NCBI GenBank assembly: GCA_020848935.1
Contig: JADLHF010000187.1
Coordinates: forward strand, 1 to 38,205
Length of the DNA: 38,205 nucleotides
From: Acetobacteraceae bacterium
GTDB taxonomy: Bacteria; Pseudomonadota; Alphaproteobacteria; Acetobacterales; Acetobacteraceae
Reading direction: 5' to 3'
The first letter of the stretch is position 1. Every line of letters begins with the position of its first letter. The notes below the pieces were generated by a model. The model saw only the letters and a list, made by a program, of their open reading frames with translations. It had not been told where the DNA came from and did not search any database. Shown here piece by piece: positions 1 through 8,016 of the stretch. Made by a program: the position numbers and the translations under genes.

Positions 1-313
1 GAAAACTAGCCTATTCTCCGCCCCGCTGCAAGGAAACTTCCCCGCGCCCGCCGCGCCGGCACGATGCCAAGTGATTGAAAGTTTTTGCTTCTTTTTTCAA
101 AAAGAAGCGCTTGTTCTTTTTTGAAAATAAGAACCAAAAAACTTTTGTCCCCTTCAGTCCGCGGCGGGCGACCGCGCCGGCCCCGCTGCTGGACGACGGC
201 ACGGTGCGCGGCTCTTTGCGACCCGGGGTGCCATTCCCCCTTGAACGAATCCCGCCCGCGGGCTTGTGTGCCATCCTGGCGGGGCGCTTCCCGCCTGATC
301 GGGGCAGGCCACC
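1..313. other. Non-coding window start upstream of the panE-like gene
   Basis: No gene is recognised here. The stretch holds one closed copy of the AT-rich modular repeat (76-146), followed by about 165 bases of GC-rich sequence leading to the first gene. Reading frames through it exist only because the DNA is GC-rich or because the repeat itself lacks stops. No convincing promoter could be picked out by eye. Confidence 0.5.
76..146. repeat. AT-rich modular repeat, closed form (A-B), locus 1
   Basis: Two hairpins sit back to back: type A at 87-108 (GCTTC stem, GAAGC return) and type B at 113-134 (GTTC stem, GAAC return). They are flanked by outer arms TGAAAGTTTTT and AAAAAACTTTT that also pair with each other, so the whole can fold as a stem carrying two hairpins. 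It is almost identical to the copy at 12197-12272; the main difference inside the hairpins is a T for A near 128. The element is strikingly AT-rich in GC-rich surroundings. The right outer arm is slightly degraded, lacking the CATT end. Confidence 0.9.
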
Positions 314-1294
314 ATGAAAGTCGCAATCTTCGGCGCCGGCGCGATCGGCGGCATGATGGGCGTGAAACTGGCATCCGCCGGTGCCGAGCTGTCCGTGGTC
401 GCGCGCGGCCCCCACCTCGCCGCCATGCAAGCCAGCGGCCTTACCCTCATCGAGGGCGAATCCCGCACCACCGTCCATCCCCGCGCCACCGCCGATGCCG
501 GCGAACTCGGCCCGCAGGACTACGTCATCGTCACCCTCAAGGCCCATTCGCTGCCCGCCGCCGCGCCCGACATCGCCAAGATGATGGGCCCGCATACCGC
601 CCTGGTCACCGCCATCAACGGCGTTCCGTACTGGTATTTCCATGGCCTGGACGGCCCGCATCGCGACCGGCGCGTGCAATCCGTCGATCCCGGCGGCACG
701 CTCTGGGACATCCTGCCGCCCGGCCAGGCCATCGGCTGCGTCGTGTACCCGGCCGCCGAAGTCACCGCGCCCGGCACCATCACGCATGGCTACGGCGACC
801 GCTTCTCCCTCGGCGAGCCCGACGGCACCCGCTCGCCGCGCGTGGAGGCGCTGTCGAAGCTGCTGATTTCCGCCGGCCTGAAGGCCCCGGTGCGCCCGCG
901 CATCCGCGACGAGATCTGGGTCAAGCTGTGGGGCAACCTGTGCTTCAACCCGGTTTCGGCCCTGACCGGCGCCACCCTGGCCACCATCACCGGCCGGCCG
1001 GATTTGCGCGCGCTGTGCCGCGCCATGATGCTGGAGGCCCAGGTGATCGCGGAATCCCTCGGCACCCGCTTCGCCGTCGCGCTGGAGAAGCGCATCGATG
1101 GCGCCGCCGAGGTGGGCGAGCACAAGACCTCGATGCTCCAGGACCTGGAGCGCGGCCGGCCGATGGAAATCGACGCCCTGCTCGGCGCCGTGGTGGAGCT
1201 GGGCACCATCACCGGGCATCCCACGCCGACCTGCGACACCGTGCTGGCCCTGGTCCGCCAGCGCGCCCGCGAGGCCGGCTGCTACGATAGATAG
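314..1294 (+). CDS. Ketopantoate reductase-like (ApbA/PanE family) oxidoreductase
   Basis: A 326-residue protein of the 2-dehydropantoate 2-reductase family, whose members reduce a 2-oxo acid with NADPH; the classical reaction makes pantoate for coenzyme A. It starts with a Rossmann motif GAGAIGG at residues 7-13. The family catalytic lysine is in VKLWGN (about K204), and the C-terminal domain has the conserved serine and glutamate region (KTSMLQDLERGRPMEID). Length is close to the usual 300-330. The start follows the GGGGCAGG-like sequence just upstream and leaves no N-terminal extension. No panB or panC is adjacent, and this family has many paralogues acting on other 2-oxo acids, so pantoate synthesis is not certain. 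It converges on the MFS gene, and its stop lies in an 18-bp tandem repeat. Confidence 0.85.
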   Translation: MKVAIFGAGAIGGMMGVKLASAGAELSVVARGPHLAAMQASGLTLIEGESRTTVHPRATADAGELGPQDYVIVTLKAHSLPAAAPDIAKMMGPHTALVTAINGVPYWYFHGLDGPHRDRRVQSVDPGGTLWDILPPGQAIGCVVYPAAEVTAPGTITHGYGDRFSLGEPDGTRSPRVEALSKLLISAGLKAPVRPRIRDEIWVKLWGNLCFNPVSALTGATLATITGRPDLRALCRAMMLEAQVIAESLGTRFAVALEKRIDGAAEVGEHKTSMLQDLERGRPMEIDALLGAVVELGTITGHPTPTCDTVLALVRQRAREAGCYDR

Positions 1295-1343
1295 CGCGGG
1301 ATCAGGGGATAGCGCGGGATCAGGAGATTGCGCGGGATCAGGC
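1290..1343. repeat. Three tandem 18-bp units across the convergent gene ends
   Basis: Three units of GATAGCGCGGGATCAGGG type lie head to tail at 1290-1307, 1308-1325 and 1326-1343. The second differs from the first in one base and the third in three. The panE-like gene stops inside unit 1 (TAG at 1292-1294) and the oppositely oriented MFS gene stops inside unit 3 (TGA at 1338-1340), so the array fills the whole intergenic gap. Confidence 0.9.
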
Positions 1344-2534
1344 CGGTGCCGGCTTGCGGCGCCCCAGGTTCAGCCAGGCCAGCCCGGCCAGCGCCAGCAC
1401 CACCATCACCAGCCCGATCCAGTTGATCGACGCCCAGCCCAGCTTCTCCTCCAGGTATCCCGCCAGGAAACTGGCGATCGCCGTGGTGCCGAAGATGAGG
1501 AAATCGTTCAGCGCCTGCGCCTTGCCCCGCTCCGCCGCGCGGTAGGTGGTGGTCACCAGGGTGGTGGCGCCGATGAACATGAAATTCCAGCCGAGGCCCA
1601 CCAGGGTCAGCGAGATGCGGAAATGCCACTCCGTCACCCCCATCAGCGCCGGCACGATCCCCAGGATCAGGATCGCCCCGCCCGCCGTCATGATCGGCAT
1701 GGTGCCGTAGCGATGGATCAGGTTGCCGGTGAACAGCGACGGCACGAACATGCCCATCACGTGCACGAAGATCACGAAATGCGCCTCGGTCTGCGGCAGC
1801 CCGCAGGCCACGATCGCCAGCGGCGAGGCGCTCATCAGGAACGACATCGTGCCGAAGGCGATCATCGCCGTCATCACCGCCACGGCATATTGCGGCTGGG
1901 TGGCGATCTGCCACAGCGGCCGCTGCTCCCCGGTCGTGGAGGCCTTGGTCTCGCCGGGCTGGATCGCGGGGAAGCGGATCAGCCACATCACCGCGAACAC
2001 GATGACATGCACGCTCATCATCGCGACATAGGTGCCCAGGTACAGCGGCACCAGCGTGTCATAGGTCAGCCGCACCACGCTCGGCCCGATGATCCCCGCC
2101 GCGATGCCGCCCGCCGTCACCCAGGAGATCGCCTTGGCCCGCATATGCCCGGGCACCAGCTCCACCGCGGCGAAGCGGTACATCTGCACGCTGGCCACCG
2201 CATAGCCCTGGATCAACCCGCCGAGGCACATCACCGCGATGCTGCCCATGACCAGCCCCAGCCCGCAGATCGTCGCCCCGACAACCCCGGTCAGCGACCC
2301 CAGGCGAAACCCGAAGCCACGGCCCATCCGCTGCATCAGCAGCGCGGTGGGGAACACGGCCAGCATCACGCCGAGGTGCTGCATCGTCACCGGCAGGGTG
2401 GCCAGCTCGCGGTGCTGCGGCAGGAAGGTGGCCACCGACAATGCCGTGGCGGCGAACATCATGGTGTTGGCGGCCTGACCCAACGCCTGGCAGGTCGCCA
2501 GCAGCAGCAGGTTGCGCCGCATCGGGCTGGTCAT
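1338..2534 (-). CDS. MFS transporter
   Basis: A 398-residue integral membrane protein with about twelve hydrophobic segments, of the major facilitator superfamily. A basic loop after the second segment (LLMQRMGRGFGFRLG) fits the conserved loop 2-3 of the superfamily. The substrate cannot be read from sequence. The frame is open further upstream, but the ATG at 2534 is preferred because GGGAGA lies about 11 bases before it and the hydrophobic N-terminus (MTSPMRRNLLLLATCQ) begins there; the extension would be an arginine-rich non-membrane stretch. It converges on the panE-like gene, and its stop codon lies in the third unit of the 18-bp repeat. The radical SAM gene lies upstream on the same strand, ending 123 bases away. 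Confidence 0.85.
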   Translation of the reverse strand: MTSPMRRNLLLLATCQALGQAANTMMFAATALSVATFLPQHRELATLPVTMQHLGVMLAVFPTALLMQRMGRGFGFRLGSLTGVVGATICGLGLVMGSIAVMCLGGLIQGYAVASVQMYRFAAVELVPGHMRAKAISWVTAGGIAAGIIGPSVVRLTYDTLVPLYLGTYVAMMSVHVIVFAVMWLIRFPAIQPGETKASTTGEQRPLWQIATQPQYAVAVMTAMIAFGTMSFLMSASPLAIVACGLPQTEAHFVIFVHVMGMFVPSLFTGNLIHRYGTMPIMTAGGAILILGIVPALMGVTEWHFRISLTLVGLGWNFMFIGATTLVTTTYRAAERGKAQALNDFLIFGTTAIASFLAGYLEEKLGWASINWIGLVMVVLALAGLAWLNLGRRKPAPA

Positions 2535-2657
2535 CACTGGCAGTGTCTCCCGGCGGCCGCAAATCGACCTCGCCGGGCACCTAACGCGGAAGCGGCGCCG
2601 ACACAACCGCCAGCGCCGCCGGGCACCGCTGCGCCGGCGGGGATCGGCACCGGCGCC

Positions 2658-3995
2658 TCAGAACAGCGACATCTGCGCCTCGGCCATGCCGGCCCGCGCC
2701 TCGGGGGGTGGGGCGAAGGCGGCGGTGTCCAGCGGCTCGGCACGGTCCAGGCCCCATTGCCGGGCCGCGCGGGCGAAGCGGCGGGCCAGCAGGTCGGCAT
2801 AGACGCCGGTGCCGGTGAGGCGCTGGCCGTACTTGGCCTCGTTCAGCGCGCCGGCGCGGGTCTGGCGGATCAGGTCGAGCACGCGGGCGGCGCGGTCGGG
2901 GAAATGGGCGGCCAGCCAGTCCTCGAACATCTGCTTCAGCTCGTGCGGCAGGCGCAGCAGGATGTAGCCGCCGGTGCGCGCGCCGGCGCGGGCCGCGGTT
3001 TCCAGGATGCGCTCCAGCTCGGCGTCGTTCAGCCCGGGGATCATCGGGGCGGCCATCACCCCGGCCGGGATGCCGGCGCGGGTCAGTTCCCCGATCGCCT
3101 GGATGCGCCGCATCGGGGCGGCGGCGCGCGGCTCCATCCGCCGGGCCAGCGCATTGTCCAGCGTGGTCACCGACAGGCAGACGCGCACCAGGTTGCGTTG
3201 CGCCATCGGTGCCAGCAGGTCGATATCGCGCAGCACCAGGGCGGACTTGGTGACGATGGTCACGGGATGGTTGAAGCGGTCGAGCACGCCCAGGATCGCG
3301 CGGGTCAGTTTCAAGGTGCGCTCGACGGGCTGGTACGGGTCGGTGTTGGTGCCCAGCGCAACCGGGCGCGGCACATAGCCGGGCTTGCGCAGCTCGCGCG
3401 CCAGCAGGTCCGCGACCTCGGGCTTGTAGACCAGCTTGGTTTCGAAATCGAGGCCGGGGGAGAAGCCGAGATAGGCGTGGGTCGGCCGCGCGAAGCAGTA
3501 GACGCAGCCATGCTCGCAGCCGCGATACGGGTTGATCGCGCGGTCGAAGCCGATATCGGGCGACTGGTTGTACGACATCACCGTGCGCGTGCTGTCGCGC
3601 AGAAGCGTGGTGGGCAGCGGCGGCAGGTCGGCGAAATCGGCCGCCATCGTGCCCCAGCCATCGTCGAACACCGCGGGGGCCTGCGCGTCGAACCGGTTCG
3701 GCGGATTGGTCACCGCGCCGCGCCCCTTGCGCGCCACCACCGCGGTGTCCGACCCTGGCGCGATGGCGACCGGCGGCACAACCATGGATCGCGCGGCACT
3801 GCGCGCCGGCAGGGAGCGCGCGGCACTGCGCGCCGGTGGCGGCGGGATGGCAAGGGCGGCTGCCCGCGCGGCGCGGCCACGGCCGGCCGGCGGGGGCATG
3901 TCGGGCTCGCCGGCCCGTTCCAGCGCCGCGACCTGCTCCGCGTCGATCTCGCGGGCATACTCGCTGCCCGAGGGGCTGTGCTGGTGTGCACCCAT
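2658..3995 (-). CDS. PA0069/Rv2578c-family radical SAM protein
   Basis: A 445-residue iron-sulfur protein. The radical SAM motif CX3CX2C is at C160, C164 and C167 (GCEHGCVYCF), which binds a 4Fe-4S cluster and S-adenosylmethionine. The motif context (NPYRGCEHGCVYCFARPTH) and the downstream text match the uncharacterised PA0069 family, related to spore photoproduct lyase folds; its reaction is unknown. Two ATGs are close together at 4001 and 3995. GGGGAA lies only one base before the first but seven before the second, so 3995 is chosen. The first 75 or so residues are low-complexity, rich in Ala, Arg and Pro, and contain a 9-residue tandem repeat (ARSAARS twice). It is divergent from the glycosyltransferase gene at 4081, with 85 bases between them. 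Confidence 0.85.
   Translation of the reverse strand: MGAHQHSPSGSEYAREIDAEQVAALERAGEPDMPPPAGRGRAARAAALAIPPPPARSAARSLPARSAARSMVVPPVAIAPGSDTAVVARKGRGAVTNPPNRFDAQAPAVFDDGWGTMAADFADLPPLPTTLLRDSTRTVMSYNQSPDIGFDRAINPYRGCEHGCVYCFARPTHAYLGFSPGLDFETKLVYKPEVADLLARELRKPGYVPRPVALGTNTDPYQPVERTLKLTRAILGVLDRFNHPVTIVTKSALVLRDIDLLAPMAQRNLVRVCLSVTTLDNALARRMEPRAAAPMRRIQAIGELTRAGIPAGVMAAPMIPGLNDAELERILETAARAGARTGGYILLRLPHELKQMFEDWLAAHFPDRAARVLDLIRQTRAGALNEAKYGQRLTGTGVYADLLARRFARAARQWGLDRAEPLDTAAFAPPPEARAGMAEAQMSLF
3791..3836. repeat. 27-bp period tandem repeat in the radical SAM gene
   Basis: The 19-mer GCGCGGCACTGCGCGCCGG occurs perfectly at 3791-3809 and 3818-3836, a period of 27 bases or nine codons. It encodes the duplicated ARSAARS block in the N-terminal tail of the radical SAM protein. 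Confidence 0.85.
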
Positions 3996-4080
3996 GGTCA
4001 TGTTCCCCGTTCGTTCAGGATGGAGAGTGCCGTGGGCGGGCGCGGCGGTCAAGAACGAATAGTGAACTGATGGTTCCGCG

Positions 4081-4743
4081 ATGCCAGTTTCCGTCGTCAT
4101 CCCGGCGTTGAACGCCGCCGCCACCCTGCCCGCCTGCATCGCCGCCCTGGGCCGCCTGCCGGGCGAGGTGGTGGTGGCGGATGGCGGCAGCACCGACGGC
4201 ACCGCCGAACTGGCCGCCGGGCTGGGCGCGCTGGTGGTCCGGGCGCCGCGCGGGCGCGGGGCGCAACTGGCCGCGGGGGTTGCGGCGGCACGCGGCGACT
4301 GGCTGCTGCTGCTGCATGCGGACACCGTGCTGGCGCCGGGCTGGGCCGGCGTGGCCTGTCCGTTCATGGCCGCCAACCCCGGCCGGGCCGGGTATTTCCG
4401 CTTCGCGCTGGATGCCGGGGAGCCCGCCGCGCGGGTGCTGGAACGGCGCGTGGCGTGGCGCTGCCGCCGCCTCGGCCTGCCCTATGGCGACCAGGGATTG
4501 CTGATCTCGCGCGCCCTGCTGGCCGGGATCGGCGGCATCGCCGCCCTGCCGCTGATGGAGGACGTGGCGCTGGCGCGCCGCCTGGGCCGTGCCCGGCTGG
4601 TGGCGCTGGACGCCGCCGCGGTGACCTCCGCCGCGCGCTACCGGCGCGACGGCTGGCGCCTTCGCCCGCTGCGCAACCTGCTGTGCCTCGGCCTGTATTT
4701 CCTCGGCGTGCCGCCGCGCCTGATCGCGCGGCTCTATGGCTAG
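4081..4743 (+). CDS. TIGR04283-type family 2 glycosyltransferase
   Basis: A 220-residue GT-A glycosyltransferase. It has the N-terminal nucleotide-sugar fold (SVVIPALNAA), the DGGSTDGT motif, and LLLLHADT in the position of the metal-binding DxD motif. This matches the family named TIGR04283, often labelled 'arsenosugar biosynthesis glycosyltransferase'. No arsM or arsS homologue lies in the window, so that role is not supported here. The C-terminal end has a hydrophobic stretch (LRNLLCLGLYFLGVPPRLIARL) that may touch the membrane. The gene overlaps the next by eight bases, which suggests translational coupling. Confidence 0.85.
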   Translation: MPVSVVIPALNAAATLPACIAALGRLPGEVVVADGGSTDGTAELAAGLGALVVRAPRGRGAQLAAGVAAARGDWLLLLHADTVLAPGWAGVACPFMAANPGRAGYFRFALDAGEPAARVLERRVAWRCRRLGLPYGDQGLLISRALLAGIGGIAALPLMEDVALARRLGRARLVALDAAAVTSAARYRRDGWRLRPLRNLLCLGLYFLGVPPRLIARLYG

Positions 4744-5311
4744 GGATACCGTGTTCGTCTTCACCCGCACGCCGCGCCTGGGCACGTCGAAACGGCGGCT
4801 GGCGCGCGATATCGGGGCGCGGGCGGCGCTGCGCTTCCACCTGGCCACGCTGCACCGCCTGGTGCGCGCGCTGGCCCGCGACCGGCGGTTCCGCACCGTG
4901 CTGGCGGTGACGCCGGATGGCGGCCATATCGCCGGGCTGCCCGGCATCCCCCGCGTGGGGCAGGGCGGCGGCGACCTGGGCGCGCGCATGGCCCGGGTGC
5001 TGGGCCGGGCGCGCCGCGGCCGGGCGGTGATCATCGGCAGCGACATCCCCGCCGCCGGGGCCGCCGACCTGCGCGCGGCGTTTCGCGCCCTCGGCCGGGC
5101 CGATGCGGTGTTCGGGCCGGCGGAGGATGGCGGCTACTGGCTGGTGGGGTTCGGGCCGCGGCGGGCGGCGCGGCCGTTCGACGGGGTGCGATGGTCGGGC
5201 CCGCATGCCCTGGCGGACACGCTGGCCAACATGGCGGGGCGCCGGGTGGCGCTGCTGCGGCGGTTGCGCGATGTGGATGGCGCCGGTGATTTGGTGCGGG
5301 TTGAGAAGTAA
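4736..5311 (+). CDS. TIGR04282/DUF2064 glycosyltransferase-like protein
   Basis: A 191-residue protein of the DUF2064/TIGR04282 family, which has a nucleotidyltransferase or GT-A-like fold. Visible marks are the VFTRTPRLGTSKRRLA N-terminus, IIGSDIPAA in the middle and VFGPAEDGGYWLVGF, a family-typical motif. Its ATG lies in ATGGCTAG, overlapping the stop of the TIGR04283 gene by eight bases, with no clear Shine-Dalgarno of its own. The two genes are commonly found as a pair, so they probably act in the same pathway. The biochemical role is not established. Its stop codon abuts an open AT-rich repeat at 5312-5443. Confidence 0.82.
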   Translation: MARDTVFVFTRTPRLGTSKRRLARDIGARAALRFHLATLHRLVRALARDRRFRTVLAVTPDGGHIAGLPGIPRVGQGGGDLGARMARVLGRARRGRAVIIGSDIPAAGAADLRAAFRALGRADAVFGPAEDGGYWLVGFGPRRAARPFDGVRWSGPHALADTLANMAGRRVALLRRLRDVDGAGDLVRVEK

Positions 5312-5443
5312 GAAAGACTTCTTTTTGTGAACAAAAAGAAGCAAAAAAACTTCATTCGTTGTTCATCGGGGGGTGCGAGCGTGCCGCCACACTCCAAGGA
5401 ATGAAAGTTTTTTGGTTCTTTTTTTCAAAAAAGAACGCCTTGC
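5312..5443. repeat. AT-rich modular repeat, open form (A'-spacer-B), locus 2
   Basis: A type A hairpin in reverse orientation (5318-5341) is followed by CAAAAAAACTTCATT (5342-5356). A GC-rich spacer of about 43 bases comes next, then AATGAAAGTTTTTTGG (5400-5415) and a type B hairpin (5415-5436), ending in GCCTTGC. The inward arms can pair around the spacer, giving A-tract, stem, loop, stem, T-tract, as in a bidirectional terminator. It begins at the base after one stop codon and ends 7 bases from the convergent moaB stop. Confidence 0.9.
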
Positions 5444-5450
5444 TTGCCTT

Positions 5451-5996
<546 letters not shown>

Positions 5997-6025
5997 GGCG
6001 ATGCTCCTTGGCGCTGGGCCGGCAC

Positions 6026-7894
6026 TCAGTGCAGCGTTTGCACCACGCGCGCGTTGCCATGGTAGCGCGGCCAGATGCCGGCGGCCAGTTCGTCCAGCGA
6101 CGGTGCCGGCAGGCGCAGCCGGGCGGCGTAGAGCCAGGTATGGGCCAGCACGCGCGGCACGAAGGCACGGGTCTCGTCGATCGGAATCGCCTCGATGAAC
6201 AGCAGCGGGTCGCCGTGGTCGTGCACCGCGGCACTCCAGCGCGCCATGGCGGTGGGGCCGGAATTGTAGCTGGCCAGCAGGCGGATCTTGTCACCCGCCA
6301 CCACCTCGGTCCCGGCCAGGAAGGCGAGGTAGCGCTGGCCGAGGCTGAGGTTCACCGCGGGGTCGTGCAGCGGCGGCAGGCCGGGGGAGTCGTCGTCCAT
6401 GCCGGCCAGGAAGCGCGCGGTGGCGGGCATGATCTGCATCAGCCCGCGCGCGCCGGCCGGGGAGACCACGGTGGGGTCGAAGTTCGATTCGGTGCGCGCG
6501 ATGGCATAGACCAGCGCGGGATCGACGGTGAAGCCGCCGGCCGGGCGCAGCCGCGGCACGGTGAAGCGGGTGCGCTCGCGGGTGCGGCCGTCGGCCATCT
6601 CGGCGATGTCGGCGAGCTGGGCGGCCAGCCCGTCCATCCCGGCCGCCTCGGCCACCAGCATCAGCGCGCGGCCCAGGCCGGGGGCGTGGCGCGCGGCGGG
6701 CCATAGCAGGCGCAATTCGGCCTCGGCGCGGTCGCGCTGGCCGATCTGCAGCAAGGCGAAGGCGCGCAGCCCGCCGGGATGGGCTGCCACCGCCTCCAGA
6801 TCGGCCTCGCCCAGGGTTTCGCGCGGTTGCCGGTCGTCTTCCGGCTCCATGCGCAGCAGGCGCCGGGCGATCAGGCCGTGGAAGGTGCGCGCCTCGTCGG
6901 CGGCGCGCAGCAGCCAGCGCGTCTCGGCCGCGGCATCGCCGAGGCGCTGATGCGCGCGCGCGGCCCAGAATGCCGCGCCGGCGCGCTGGGTGGAACTGGC
7001 GATGTCGGCGTTCCAGGCCAGTTCGAACATGGCGGCGGCCTGGGCGATGCGCCCGCTGCGCCATGCCGCCAGCCCGGCCCAGTAGCCGGCGCCGACCACG
7101 GTGACGCAGCTGTCGTCGCGCGCCCGCAGGCAGGATTCGGCGCCGATCGCCGCCACCTCGTAGGCTTCGCGGTCGCGGTTCAGGGCGAACAGGATCTGGC
7201 CGGCCTCGCCGCGCAGCTTGGCGGCATAGCCGGGGGGCAACCCTTTTGCCGCCAGGATGACGCGCGAGGCCGCGCCGTAGGTGCCGCTGCGGGCGGCGGC
7301 GCTCACCTGGCGGTCGATCTCCGGCAGGCGGGCCAGGGTGCGGCCGGGCGGCTCGCTTTCCTCCGGCACCGGCACCGGCTCGGCGGCCGGGGTCAGCGCC
7401 GCCAGCGCCGATGCCGCCAGGGCCGGGGCGGCGGTGCCGGCGGGCAGGCGGCGCTTCAGCAGGGCATGGATCGCCGCGGCGTCCGGCAGATCGGGCCAGC
7501 GCGCCAGCCAGTCCTGCAGATCGGCCGCCGCGGTGCGGGTATGGGGGCCAAGGTGGCGATCGGCCAGCAGGTGGCCGAGCACGCCTTCCACCACGGCATC
7601 GGCGCCGTCCAGCGCCAGCGACTGGCGCACCGCGGCCGCGATGTCGCCGCGGGCCTGGAGCTGGAACAGCCGCCGCAGCCGTGCGGCCTCGCTCGGGGCC
7701 AGCGGCTGCGGCAGCGCGGCGCTGCCGCCGCCGGCGCGCGGCGCCACGCGCGGGACCGCGAAGGCGGATTCCTCGGTGGATTCGTGGATTTGTCCAAACG
7801 CCTTCGGAGCCGCCATGGCGACCAACACCACCGCCCCGAAAACCAGGGCCCGCGCGGCGGGAAGGCGGGAGATCGTGTGACCGGCCCCTCGCAT
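6026..7894 (-). CDS. Periplasmic lytic transglycosylase (Slt-type)
   Basis: A protein of about 622 residues that cleaves peptidoglycan glycan strands to 1,6-anhydro-muropeptides. The N-terminus (LPAARALVFGAVVLVAMAAPKAFG) is a signal peptide. A long helical, TPR-like region follows, as in the superhelical domain of Slt. The catalytic SLT domain lies near the C-terminus, with IARTESNFDP carrying the catalytic glutamate (about E469) and AGARGLMQIMPATA after it, then LASYNSGP. The ATG at 7894 is chosen (GGCAGG just upstream); a GTG at 7918 would add eight residues and cannot be excluded. The gene lies between udg and moaB on the same strand. Confidence 0.9.
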   Translation of the reverse strand: MRGAGHTISRLPAARALVFGAVVLVAMAAPKAFGQIHESTEESAFAVPRVAPRAGGGSAALPQPLAPSEAARLRRLFQLQARGDIAAAVRQSLALDGADAVVEGVLGHLLADRHLGPHTRTAAADLQDWLARWPDLPDAAAIHALLKRRLPAGTAAPALAASALAALTPAAEPVPVPEESEPPGRTLARLPEIDRQVSAAARSGTYGAASRVILAAKGLPPGYAAKLRGEAGQILFALNRDREAYEVAAIGAESCLRARDDSCVTVVGAGYWAGLAAWRSGRIAQAAAMFELAWNADIASSTQRAGAAFWAARAHQRLGDAAAETRWLLRAADEARTFHGLIARRLLRMEPEDDRQPRETLGEADLEAVAAHPGGLRAFALLQIGQRDRAEAELRLLWPAARHAPGLGRALMLVAEAAGMDGLAAQLADIAEMADGRTRERTRFTVPRLRPAGGFTVDPALVYAIARTESNFDPTVVSPAGARGLMQIMPATARFLAGMDDDSPGLPPLHDPAVNLSLGQRYLAFLAGTEVVAGDKIRLLASYNSGPTAMARWSAAVHDHGDPLLFIEAIPIDETRAFVPRVLAHTWLYAARLRLPAPSLDELAAGIWPRYHGNARVVQTLH

Positions 7895-8016
7895 GACCCT
7901 GCCCGTAGCGTGCGCCACCGACCGCGTCGACTCCCACGAATGGGACGCTGCCCGGCTTTTGAAACGCCGCGAGGTGAATCAGCCGCTTGCCGGGCGGGGC
8001 TGCGGTGCGATTTTGC

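Noticed and set aside
75-317. ORF starting MKVFASFFKKK
   Set aside because: It lies over the palindromic AT-rich repeat and has a TTG start; the peptide is best explained by the repeat.
1098-4070. A 990-codon plus-strand frame over the MFS and radical SAM genes
   Set aside because: It runs antisense to two supported genes and its translation is rich in His, Arg and Gln without domains.
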